Part shown: positions 35,552 to 43,405 of the stretch, piece by piece
Layout of the letters: every line of letters begins with the position of its first letter
How positions within the stretch are numbered: the first letter of the stretch is position 1
Assembly: GCA_001898335.1 (NCBI GenBank)
Contig: MKTS01000004.1
Location: 151,913 to 215,912, forward strand
DNA length: 64,000 nucleotides
Reading direction: 5' to 3'
Origin: Mucilaginibacter sp. 44-25
GTDB taxonomy: Bacteria; Bacteroidota; Bacteroidia; Sphingobacteriales; Sphingobacteriaceae
Notes under the pieces: model-generated
Databases searched by the model: none
Told to the model about the DNA's origin: nothing
What the model saw: the letters and a program-made list of their open reading frames with translations, nothing else
Made by a program: the position numbers and the translations under genes

Positions 35552-36928
35552 TTATTGTTCCTGCCGCGCACCAGTAGTGTCCGGCTGCTGATTGTTAATG
35601 CTATCTTGTACCGGCCTTTGCGGCTCTACCACAGGCTTCTTTACAACCGGCGTATCACGCTTAACAGGCATACTATCTGCCTGGCTATTCTGATCTTGCG
35701 GATATTTTGAGCCGTAGTTAACTCCGGTAGTATCAGGTTTGTTTTGTAAACTATCCTGATTTACCTGTTTATCCTGCCCGTGCTTTTTAAGGAAAGTGGC
35801 GTAAACCGAGAAGCCCATAAACAGTACCAGCAGCACCATTATGGTATAGTAATAAGGCTTGGAAAGCGACACGCGCGATTCATCCTCAACAGGCTCTGTT
35901 TGAGCAGGCTCCGGCGGCGGGCCGCTTTGCTGATACTGTAGCAACAGGTTATGTAAACGCTCGTTCTCGCTGCGCAGGGCCGCATTGCTTAACCCCCCGT
36001 TAAAATCATGACTGTCGGCCGCAGCCATGCTACCGCGCACGATGGCATCATGCAATTCGGTGCCGTTCCTGAACCGTTTATCAGGATCTTTTTGCAGGCA
36101 CTTATCAATAATTTTTAAAAACCATTGTGGCACCTGCATTTCCTGCGCTTTCTTTTCATCGCTCCACGATGCAGGCAAAGCAGCGCGACGGGCGTTAAGC
36201 AGATCTGGCACCGGCGACTCGATGTGTGCCAGCATTACCTGGTTGCGGGCGCTGTCACCGTGTCCTTTTAATGGGAAAGGCACTTCACCGGTTAGTAATT
36301 CGTAAAGGATAATACCATAGCTGTAAATATCGGTTTCCTGCAGCATTTTACCTTCGTGCTGTTCCGGAGCCATAAACTCTACTGCACCCGCATGCCTTAT
36401 GCTTGTACGGCGCTGCTCTTCCGTCATCACGGCAAGGCCAAAATCCAGAAGTACATAGTTGCCGGTATGTACGTTATATTTTACGTTATTGCTTTTAACA
36501 TCGCCATGCTTTACACCTACCTTATGGCAGTGCGCAAGCGCGCTGGAAAGCTGGTCGGCCACGCGGATGGCCTCCTTAAGCATAAATATTTTTTCATGGG
36601 GCTCTTTTAACAGCTCGCAAAGGTCAGGGCCTTCAATGTATTCCATTTCAATGAACGGGAAAGAGCCACTATCGGTAAGCCCCCAGCTCAATATTTTCAC
36701 CACATTAGGGTTAGGCTCCTCGTTTACCTTTTGCAGTTTAGTAACCTCGTTTTTAAAATTGCGGTAGTTACGGTCGTCATCGCTTTCGTTGAGTATAGGG
36801 GTGGGCATCAGCTTAATAGCGGTAAGCACCGGCCCCATACGGCGCCCTTTATAAACGGAACCCTGCCCGCCGGTGCTCATGGCACCTAAATTTTCAAGTC
36901 CTTCGGTTATAGTAAAAACTTTGCTCAT
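35552..36928 (-). CDS. Membrane-anchored Ser/Thr protein kinase (kinase 2, non-RD)
   Basis: 458 residues, a paralogue of kinase 1 with the same architecture: glycine loop TGGQGSVYKG, Lys39 in AIK, HGDVKSNN catalytic loop with Gly instead of the RD arginine, LDFGLA and MAPEQ. A short coiled coil (RSENERLHNLLLQYQ) and a single helix (MVLLVLFMGFSVYATFL) follow. The roughly 75-residue external tail is Pro/Gln/Asp-rich and disordered, unlike the basic tail of kinase 1. It is the first gene of the operon leading to the FHA-like protein (110 nt gap), small membrane protein, PP2C and SEDS-PBP fusion. It may be the primary kinase of the module. Confidence 0.92.
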   Translation of the reverse strand: MSKVFTITEGLENLGAMSTGGQGSVYKGRRMGPVLTAIKLMPTPILNESDDDRNYRNFKNEVTKLQKVNEEPNPNVVKILSWGLTDSGSFPFIEMEYIEGPDLCELLKEPHEKIFMLKEAIRVADQLSSALAHCHKVGVKHGDVKSNNVKYNVHTGNYVLLDFGLAVMTEEQRRTSIRHAGAVEFMAPEQHEGKMLQETDIYSYGIILYELLTGEVPFPLKGHGDSARNQVMLAHIESPVPDLLNARRAALPASWSDEKKAQEMQVPQWFLKIIDKCLQKDPDKRFRNGTELHDAIVRGSMAAADSHDFNGGLSNAALRSENERLHNLLLQYQQSGPPPEPAQTEPVEDESRVSLSKPYYYTIMVLLVLFMGFSVYATFLKKHGQDKQVNQDSLQNKPDTTGVNYGSKYPQDQNSQADSMPVKRDTPVVKKPVVEPQRPVQDSINNQQPDTTGARQEQ

Positions 36929-37027
36929 GGTAGATATTTTCCGTTACAGGTGACGGCAATTTACAGACTAATCTACATTTTACCACACCATTTTGTTGTG
37001 ATAATTTTTAGTGCGGAACTGATGGCA

Positions 37028-37062
37028 TAAAAAAAGCCCGTTGCTTCTAAAAAGCAACGGGC
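37028..37062 (-). terminator. Rho-independent terminator of the LLM oxidoreductase gene
   Basis: An 11-bp perfect stem (GCCCGTTGCTT, 37036-37046, with 37052-37062) and a 5-nt loop are followed on the minus strand by a run of seven T. It lies 22 nt beyond the stop codon of the LLM gene at 37085 and upstream of kinase 2, so it insulates the kinase operon. Confidence 0.9.
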
Positions 37063-37084
37063 CATTATATCTTCGTAAAGCAGC

Positions 37085-38113
37085 CTAATTTAAAGGCGCA
37101 TATGCCGATTTACGTATAACATCGGCAAGCAGCTTTACCGAATACATGCGCGATTGAATATCAAATATGGGCGAAGTAGCCATTATTTCATCAACGCCTG
37201 TTTCTTCAATAAAACCGCTCAGCTTATTTTTTATGGTTTCGGCACTGCCAACAAAAGAGTAAGCCAGCATCTGCATAACGGCCTCCTCTTCGTATGGCGT
37301 CCAAATTTCGCTCATATCTTTTACCGGCGGCGGCAACAATTGGCGACGGCCTGTCACTACGCCAAGGAACATCTGCTTCATGGATGTAGCCAGGCGTTCT
37401 GCTTCAATATCAGTATCTGCTGCAATAACATTAACACATGCTATTACGTAAGGCTCTTTCAACTTATCTGACGGCCGGAAATTATCATGGTAGATCTTTA
37501 TCGCCTCCCTAAAATACGTCGGCGCGAAGTGGCTGGCAAAAGCATAAGGCAAACCCATAGCGGCAGCAACCTTTGCACTATCTGTACTTGAACCCAGCAC
37601 CCAGATAGGAATATCCAAACCTTCGCCGGGGATTGCCCTTACCTTGCTACCCGCGTTATCGGCAGAGAAAAAGGTTTGCAGCCTTAGGATATCCTTTGGA
37701 AAATTTTGAACAACGTTAAAGTTTTCACCACGAATAGCCAAAGCGGTAAGCTGGTCGGTACCTGGCGCACGACCAAGGCCGAGGTCTATCCTGCCGGGGT
37801 AAAGCGACTCTAAAGTGCCAAACTGTTCGGCTATGATCAAAGGCGCATGGTTGGGCAGCATAATACCGCCTGAACCTACACGTATTTTTGATGTGCCACC
37901 GGCAACATAGCCAATTAATACAGACGTGGCAGAACTGGCCACGCTAACCATGTTATGATGTTCAGCAAACCAATAGCGGGTATAGCCAACCTTTTCGGCT
38001 AACTGGGCAACCTCCAGGCTCGATTTAAAACTGGTGCCGGGTGTGCCACCCCGTACAACGGGTGCCAGGTCAAGAATGGAATATTTTATATCAGATAACT
38101 TTTTTGTGCTCAT
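37085..38113 (-). CDS. LLM class flavin-dependent oxidoreductase
   Basis: 342 residues from ATG 38113 (MSTKKLSDIKYSILDLAPV). The longer ORF adds 15 Cys-containing residues that look unrelated. The luciferase-like barrel motifs RYWFAEHHNM, GGIMLPNHAPLIIAEQFGTL and YPGRIDLGLGRAPG identify the family. These enzymes use reduced FMN to oxidise small organic substrates; the subgroup is close to E. coli YhbW, whose substrate is unknown. It is a monocistronic unit with its own terminator. Confidence 0.88.
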   Translation of the reverse strand: MSTKKLSDIKYSILDLAPVVRGGTPGTSFKSSLEVAQLAEKVGYTRYWFAEHHNMVSVASSATSVLIGYVAGGTSKIRVGSGGIMLPNHAPLIIAEQFGTLESLYPGRIDLGLGRAPGTDQLTALAIRGENFNVVQNFPKDILRLQTFFSADNAGSKVRAIPGEGLDIPIWVLGSSTDSAKVAAAMGLPYAFASHFAPTYFREAIKIYHDNFRPSDKLKEPYVIACVNVIAADTDIEAERLATSMKQMFLGVVTGRRQLLPPPVKDMSEIWTPYEEEAVMQMLAYSFVGSAETIKNKLSGFIEETGVDEIMATSPIFDIQSRMYSVKLLADVIRKSAYAPLN

Positions 38114-38337
38114 GATCAATGCTCCCAGTTGGGAATGTTTTAAACAGGTGTAACACAAATTTACGGCGAATACGGCGCCCTGCGAACGACTTTGGTGTTA
38201 TATGACGCTGCACATACACTGGGACATAGGGGTGACAAAGTAGCATGTGAGATGCCTCACATAAAATTTTTCAAACGAGAGTACTTTAAATTGTTAAGGG
38301 TTCGATCTGCCTGATACCAACTTTATCGGGTATTTAA

Positions 38338-38345
38338 TATCTTAG
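38338..38345 (+). promoter_or_regulatory. TAnnTTTG-like box for leaderless start
   Basis: TATCTTAG differs from TAnnTTTG at one position and lies exactly 4 nt before the ATG of the HD gene, the same spacing seen at three other starts in this window. No clear -33 element is seen. Confidence 0.3.
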
Positions 38346-38349
38346 CAAC

Positions 38350-38937
38350 ATGATCCATACCCCGGAAGGACAGTATATTTTACACCGGCTCAAAACGGAG
38401 CTGCCGGAGCATTTTTATTATCATAATGTTGACCATACGCTGGATGTATACCACGCCGCAGCAAGCATTTCCGAAAAGGAGCACATCAGCGAAGAAGACA
38501 AAAAACTATTATTAGTTGCTGCACTATATCACGATAGCGGCTATCTCAACCATGTTAAAGATCACGAAAAAGCATCCTGTGATATCGCGCGGGAAGCCCT
38601 ACCCAACTTTGGCTATACAAATGAGCAGACAGACCATATTTACGCCATTATTATGGCAACCCAACTCCCGCAACAGCCTAAAAATAAATTAGAGGAAATT
38701 ATCTGTGATGCCGATCTGGATTATTTAGGTCGCGCGGATTTTATCGACACGGGTGACAAACTTTACCGGGAAATGAAAGCTTTAGGTAACATAAGCGATA
38801 AAAAAGCCTGGGATGCGTTGCAGATTTCTTTTCTAACACAGCACCGCTATTTTACTAAAACGGCTGTTGAAAACAAGGAGCCAAAAAAACAAGAAAATTT
38901 AAGAGCTTTACAAAACAAACACCTACTGCCGAAATGA
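38350..38937 (+). CDS. HD-domain phosphohydrolase
   Basis: 195 residues. The metal-binding HD residues are visible: His in FYYHNVDHTLDVYHAA, His-Asp in ALYHDSGYL, and a later Asp in ICDADLDYLGRADF. Small HD proteins hydrolyse nucleotides or other phosphate esters; the precise substrate cannot be read. Its 3' end overlaps the YitT gene by 4 nt (ATGA), so the two are co-translated. The C-terminus is basic and disordered. Confidence 0.82.
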   Translation: MIHTPEGQYILHRLKTELPEHFYYHNVDHTLDVYHAAASISEKEHISEEDKKLLLVAALYHDSGYLNHVKDHEKASCDIAREALPNFGYTNEQTDHIYAIIMATQLPQQPKNKLEEIICDADLDYLGRADFIDTGDKLYREMKALGNISDKKAWDALQISFLTQHRYFTKTAVENKEPKKQENLRALQNKHLLPK

Positions 38938-39809
38938 GTACAGCGCCAACTGCAAAATCAATTATTACCGATACCATTTACACCATTGCAGGTATCCTGT
39001 TCTGTGGCTTTGCTTTAAAAAGTTTTTTGATACCCAACGCTTTCTTTGATGGCGGTGTAACCGGAATTTCGCTGTTGATACATGAGCTGTACCACGTTAA
39101 TATTGCCTACGTGATCATCCTGGCTAATATTCCGTTCGTGGTTATGGGTATGTTTCAGGTGAATAAAACCTTTGCTGTACGTACGTTTTTGGCTATCATC
39201 GGTTTGGCCCTTTGCCTGCTTTATATTCCTTATCCGGATAAAATAACCTCCGACAAGCTGCTGGTTTCCATATTTGGCGGGGTTTTTATGGGTACGGGTA
39301 TCGGCTTGGCTATACGCGGTGGTTGTGCCCTGGATGGTATTGAAGTTTTGGCACTTTATACCGGTAAGCGTATCAGTTTCACCATTAGCGAGATCATCTT
39401 AGGCATCAATATCGTTATCTTCCTGATAGCGGCATTTGAGGTTGGCTTTACCACTTCTTTATACTCTATTATCACTTATTTTACCGCCTCCCGGATGATC
39501 AACTTTGTGATAGAAGGCTTGGAAGAATACACAGGGGTTACTATTATCTCGGGCCAAAACCAGGCTATTAAAGAAATGCTGGTGATGCAGTTGGGCCGCG
39601 GTATTACTATTTACAAAGGCGAGCGCGGCTTTTTAAAGGAGACCTTTGATGTTCATCACCCGGTTGATATTGTATTCACTGTTGTAACCCGTTTAGAATT
39701 GCGCCGCCTGAAAGATATGGTACACGAGATAGACCCTAAGGCATTTATCTTCACCAGTATTATTAAAGAGGCTGCCGGTGGCGTTTTGAAGAGAAGAGCA
39801 AGACATTGA
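38934..39809 (+). CDS. YitT family membrane protein
   Basis: 291 residues. Five or six membrane helices (DUF161, for example TIAGILFCGFALKSFLIPNAF and GGVFMGTGIGLAIRGGCALDG) are followed by a cytoplasmic DUF2179 domain of about 90 residues starting VTIISGQNQAIKEML. The family is of unknown transport function. It is coupled to the HD hydrolase. Two palindromic repeats directly downstream separate it from the convergent cyclase gene. Confidence 0.87.
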   Translation: MSTAPTAKSIITDTIYTIAGILFCGFALKSFLIPNAFFDGGVTGISLLIHELYHVNIAYVIILANIPFVVMGMFQVNKTFAVRTFLAIIGLALCLLYIPYPDKITSDKLLVSIFGGVFMGTGIGLAIRGGCALDGIEVLALYTGKRISFTISEIILGINIVIFLIAAFEVGFTTSLYSIITYFTASRMINFVIEGLEEYTGVTIISGQNQAIKEMLVMQLGRGITIYKGERGFLKETFDVHHPVDIVFTVVTRLELRRLKDMVHEIDPKAFIFTSIIKEAAGGVLKRRARH

Positions 39810-39823
39810 TTAAGCCACCCTTT

Positions 39824-39906
39824 TTGTCATGTTGAACGTAGTGAAGCATCTATTAGCCAACTTGCATAGCTGATAACAGATTCTTCGCTGTCGCTCAGAA
39901 TGACAA
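39824..39906. repeat. Palindromic intergenic repeat, copy 1
   Basis: 83 nt. The left arm begins TTGTCATGTTGAACGTAGTG and the right arm ends CTCAGAATGACAA, an imperfect inverted repeat that would form a long hairpin on either strand. It shares nearly all of its sequence with copy 2, starting 114 nt later. Such TGTCAT...ATGACA palindromes are common intergenic elements in Bacteroidota as far as I recall. It may also stop convergent transcription. Confidence 0.8.
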
Positions 39907-39937
39907 GCGTGTGTAATGGATATCCCCAGATTTTCCT

Positions 39938-40020
39938 TTGTCATGCTGAACGTAGTGAAGCATCTATTAGCCAATTTACATAGCTTGTAATAAATTCTTC
40001 GCTGTCGCTCAGAATGACAA
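39938..40020. repeat. Palindromic intergenic repeat, copy 2
   Basis: 83 nt with the same arms and centre (CATCTATTAGCCAA, CTTCGCTGTCGCTC) as copy 1. Differences are a few substitutions in the loop, such as TTTACATAGCTTGTAATA against CTTGCATAGCTGATAACA. Equal length and orientation show a direct duplication, probably by a REP-like or MITE-like process. Confidence 0.8.
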
Positions 40021-40049
40021 GAGCGTGTTTTTAACTTTTGAATTTTGAC

Positions 40050-41096
40050 TTACTCCACAACCTCGTAAGTATTAACCGGCAGTGCCTTGTTCTTCAGCGT
40101 AAACTGACCATTCTCTTTGCAGTGGAAAGACTCTTTAGCCTTTTCATAAACGGCTTCGGTGATGATGATCTGGCCGGCCTTAGCAATGCCTTGCAATCTT
40201 TGGGCAAGGTTAACAGAGTCGCCTATTACGGTATAATCCAATCGTTTTAAGGAGGCAGAGCCGATGTTGCCGGATATCATTTCGCCGGAGTTGATACCTA
40301 CCGAAATTTCCGGCTTAAATATTTTACCGTTGCCGGCATCTATTTCGGGCTCATTAGCTAATTCTTGCTTAACGGCCAAAGCGGTATCAATGGCCCTGTC
40401 CAAGTGGTATTCACCGCGGAACACAGCCATAATGGCATCACCCATAAACTTATCTACGTGGCCACCCTGGGCTATGATTTCTTTAACAATTTTATCAAAC
40501 AATCCATTTAACAAATTAACCACGGTATTAGCCGCCACATGTTCGGTAATGGCAGTGAAGCCGCAAACATCCACAAACATTACAGTAGCCTCAAGCAGCT
40601 CATTTTTCATTAGGCTGTGCTCAGCCTCTTTATGGGTCATAAAGTTGAGCACATTCTCGTCCACATACATCTTCAGGATGTTGTTTTCTTTGATGGCTTT
40701 AAGGGTTTCCTGCAACTGCCGCACGTGGGTGATGGTCTTTTGCATGGTAAGGTCCAGATCATCAAAATCCACCGGCTTCATGATAAAATCAAATGCCCCG
40801 CGGTTCATTGCCGTGCGTATGTTCTGCATATCGCCGTAGGCCGATACTACAACCGCTTTTAATGTAGGGTTGGCTTCCGGCAGTCGCGATAGCAGCGTAA
40901 GACCATCCATCACAGGCATATTAATGTCTGACAGGATGATGTCCAGATCAGGGTGTTCCTTTATACGTTCAAGCGCCTCTGCCCCATTCTGCGCGAAGAT
41001 AAACTCATACTCATTCTCCCTTATCTTGCGCCTGAATTTCTGTTTCACCAGTACTTCCAGGTCGGCCTCGTCGTCTACTACCAGTATCTTAGCCAT
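40050..41096 (-). CDS. Response regulator with class III nucleotidyl cyclase output
   Basis: 348 residues from ATG 41096; a GTG one codon earlier is possible. The receiver (1-120) has VVDDEAD, phosphoacceptor Asp in ILSDINMP and a conserved Lys in MKPVD. The cyclase domain (about 170-345) keeps both metal Asp residues (MFVDVCGFTA and GDAIMAVF), the purine-contact Lys in HVDKFMGD and the catalytic Asn/Arg in VIGDSVNLAQRL. Thr in DYTVIGD favours ATP over GTP. A phosphorylated receiver would switch cAMP synthesis. The ATG overlaps the stop of the upstream receiver gene by 1 nt. Confidence 0.92.
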   Translation of the reverse strand: MAKILVVDDEADLEVLVKQKFRRKIRENEYEFIFAQNGAEALERIKEHPDLDIILSDINMPVMDGLTLLSRLPEANPTLKAVVVSAYGDMQNIRTAMNRGAFDFIMKPVDFDDLDLTMQKTITHVRQLQETLKAIKENNILKMYVDENVLNFMTHKEAEHSLMKNELLEATVMFVDVCGFTAITEHVAANTVVNLLNGLFDKIVKEIIAQGGHVDKFMGDAIMAVFRGEYHLDRAIDTALAVKQELANEPEIDAGNGKIFKPEISVGINSGEMISGNIGSASLKRLDYTVIGDSVNLAQRLQGIAKAGQIIITEAVYEKAKESFHCKENGQFTLKNKALPVNTYEVVE

Positions 41097-41476
41097 CACT
41101 CGCTAATTGTTTTAAGTTTTTCTTTTAATAGGTTGAAGTCAAGCGGTTTTGTCAGGAAATCGTTCGCTCCTTTTTCCATCGCCTGCTTATAGTTTTCTTC
41201 GTCGCCGTAGGCCGTAACCATCATGACAACAGGTGGTGGCGGCGTGGGAAAATCTTCGCGGATATGCCCTAACAGCTCAATACCACTCATACCCGGCATA
41301 TTGATATCCGATAGGATCAATACCACTTCAGAATGTTTCTCTTTCAGATATTCCAAAGCTTCCTCACCAGAATGTGCGAAGTCGAGTTCTACTTCGTTAT
41401 TGCGTATCTCTTTTCTAAAACGTTGTAAAAATAAGGGCTGTACATCCTCCTCGTCGTCTACTACCAATATTTTCAT
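41096..41476 (-). CDS. Single-domain response regulator (CheY-like)
   Basis: 126 residues, only a receiver domain: VVDDEEDVQPLF, phosphoacceptor in LILSDINMPGM, Thr in MMVTAYG and Lys in LTKPLDF. It lacks an output domain. It lies between the histidine kinase (58 nt upstream) and the receiver-cyclase, so it may share or relay phosphate, or compete for the kinase. The reading frame touches the cyclase start. Confidence 0.9.
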   Translation of the reverse strand: MKILVVDDEEDVQPLFLQRFRKEIRNNEVELDFAHSGEEALEYLKEKHSEVVLILSDINMPGMSGIELLGHIREDFPTPPPPVVMMVTAYGDEENYKQAMEKGANDFLTKPLDFNLLKEKLKTISE

Positions 41477-41534
41477 GCGAAAATAATTATTGATTTAAAT
41501 AATGTTGATTAATGAATTATAAAGACCACTCAAA

Positions 41535-42863
41535 CTAATTGACCGGGAGCGTGATGATAAACTCCGAGCCTTCACCTTCCTTACTGTTGATGTTGATGGT
41601 ACCTTTATGCGCTTTTACGATGATGTCATAACTTAGCGAAAGGCCCAGTCCGGTACCCTCGCCTGCCGGCTTGGTGGTAAAGAAAGGCTGCATGATCTTG
41701 TCTTTTATAGCATCAGGTATACCGGTACCATTATCGCGAACAATGATCTCGACGCCCGCCTTGCCCCCTGAAGGAAGAGCAGGAACGGATTTGGTAGACA
41801 CCTCTACCCTCGGTTTGAAATCGCCGCCAATAGTTTTTTGCTTCTGGTGTACCGCATAGAACGCATTGGTAAACATGTTGAGTAAAACGCGGCCTACATC
41901 CTGCGATACCATATTCACCAAAGGCAAATGCTCATCAAAGTTGCTCACCAGCTCAGCGTTGAATGATTTGTCTTTTGCCCGCAAACCGTGGTAAGCCAGG
42001 CGGAAATACTCGTCGGCAATAGTGTTAAGATTAGTAGGTTCCTTAACATTACTACTGGCGCGACTATGTTGCAACATGCCCTTTACAATACCATCCGCGC
42101 GCTTGCCGTGGTGGCGTATCTTCTCCAGGTTTTGTTTAATGTCTGCAGCTATCGCGTTAGCCTCTTCCATATCACCTTTGGCGATCTCGGCCTCCATCTC
42201 GTCGATAAGTTCCATACTTACTTCAGAGAAGTTATTTACAAAGTTTAATGGGTTCTGTATCTCGTGGGCAATACCGGCGGTAAGTTCTCCTAATGAGGCC
42301 AATTTTTCCTGCTGTATCAATTGTGCTTGTGTAGCCTTAAGCTCTTTAACCGTTTCTTCAAGCGCGTTACGCTGGTTGGTTAGTTCGGCCGTGCGGGCGG
42401 CAACCATCGCTTCCAATTCGTCCTTACGCTCGCTGATGCGTTTGATAACCTGTTGCTGCTTTTTAGAGGTAGCTACACGTATAAATATCCAGACAAAAGC
42501 GGCGACCTCAGCCGAAACAAAAAAGCTTCCGTAGTTATTATAAAAATTCTTGACGAACAATTCGGCTAAACCATTTATTAAGGCAGCAGCAACCAAAGGC
42601 AAGTGCGCAGTAAGTAAAATTGAAAAAGACTTAAAGTCATCCTGACGCTTTAGATATTCTATTGTTCCTAAAAGATAAGCCGCGGCAATAATGCAAGAAA
42701 CACGATCCTCGAAATTGTCATCACACAATATAAAGCCGCCAATTGCCAGAGCTGCAATACCCCATAATGGCCAACGCCACTTAGCGCGAAGAGCAGTAAA
42801 TTTAATTGCTTTGTTAAGCCTTAAAGCAAGCAGAAAAGCTGCTAAAAAAGGGAAAAAATGCAT
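41535..42863 (-). CDS. Membrane sensor histidine kinase
   Basis: 442 residues. The N-terminal 140 residues form several membrane helices with no large sensor domain. A coiled coil (ERKDELEAMVAARTAEL) leads to the DHp box with the phospho-accepting His (AGIAHEIQNPLNFV). The ATPase domain has NMFTNAFYAVHQ (N box), VRDNGTGIPD (G1), FFTTKPAGEGTGLGLSLS (F and G2). It should phosphorylate the two receivers encoded downstream. The signal detected is unknown. Confidence 0.9.
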   Translation of the reverse strand: MHFFPFLAAFLLALRLNKAIKFTALRAKWRWPLWGIAALAIGGFILCDDNFEDRVSCIIAAAYLLGTIEYLKRQDDFKSFSILLTAHLPLVAAALINGLAELFVKNFYNNYGSFFVSAEVAAFVWIFIRVATSKKQQQVIKRISERKDELEAMVAARTAELTNQRNALEETVKELKATQAQLIQQEKLASLGELTAGIAHEIQNPLNFVNNFSEVSMELIDEMEAEIAKGDMEEANAIAADIKQNLEKIRHHGKRADGIVKGMLQHSRASSNVKEPTNLNTIADEYFRLAYHGLRAKDKSFNAELVSNFDEHLPLVNMVSQDVGRVLLNMFTNAFYAVHQKQKTIGGDFKPRVEVSTKSVPALPSGGKAGVEIIVRDNGTGIPDAIKDKIMQPFFTTKPAGEGTGLGLSLSYDIIVKAHKGTININSKEGEGSEFIITLPVN

Positions 42864-42916
42864 ACTTATGCTTAGGGTTTAAATTAACACCTAAGTTAGT
42901 TATTTAAACTGAACCT

Positions 42917-43399
42917 TTACTTAATGTTTAAATCTAACGCAGCATTTCCATGAAGGTTTAAGAAATATACTATTACCTGCAAAACTATGTTGCCATAAAC
43001 ACCGGCCAGCACGTCATCCATCATAACACCGGTACCACGGGGGAGCGCCTCCATTTTACGGACACCAAGCGGTTTCAAGATATCAAAGAAGCGGAATAGC
43101 ACAAAACCTATTATAAGGTAGTAAAAATTTGCCGGAATAAATAACATGGTCACCATCATACCGGCTACTTCATCTATCACCACCCGGTAGCTATCCTTTC
43201 CCCAAAAAGGTTCTACTTTATTGCCTACGTAAATGCCCAATAGCGTAACAATAACAGTAGCCAAAACCAAGTGCAAAGGATTAGCCGCCCACGGCTGTAG
43301 CCACAGCAGGTAAATGAACGGACAGGTTACCAAAGCAGCCAATGTTCCACCACCCTTTACATAACCAATACCGAAAATAGAAGCGATTAATTTGTTCAC
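42917..43399 (-). CDS. pgpA: Phosphatidylglycerophosphatase A
   Basis: 160 residues with about four membrane helices. The start IFGIGYVKGGGTLAAL matches PgpA, and the metal-binding motifs VIDEVAGMMV and GVMMDDVLAGVYG are intact. It removes phosphate from phosphatidylglycerol phosphate in inner-membrane phospholipid synthesis. It starts 6 nt after the TerC gene, so the two are co-transcribed. Length is typical of the family. Confidence 0.9.
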   Translation of the reverse strand: MNKLIASIFGIGYVKGGGTLAALVTCPFIYLLWLQPWAANPLHLVLATVIVTLLGIYVGNKVEPFWGKDSYRVVIDEVAGMMVTMLFIPANFYYLIIGFVLFRFFDILKPLGVRKMEALPRGTGVMMDDVLAGVYGNIVLQVIVYFLNLHGNAALDLNIK

Positions 43400-43405
43400 T
43401 GTGTT

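Noticed and set aside
26530-36928. Type VI secretion regulatory module (kinase, FHA, phosphatase)
   Set aside because: No Tss structural genes are in the window, and the genes are linked to a peptidoglycan synthase instead.
39824-40020. CRISPR-like pair of repeats
   Set aside because: Only two copies of a long palindrome with a 31-nt gap, no further units and no cas genes.
40264-40839. 191-codon plus-strand ORF opposite the receiver-cyclase gene
   Set aside because: It mirrors the cyclase coding region; composition and lack of motifs indicate a shadow.
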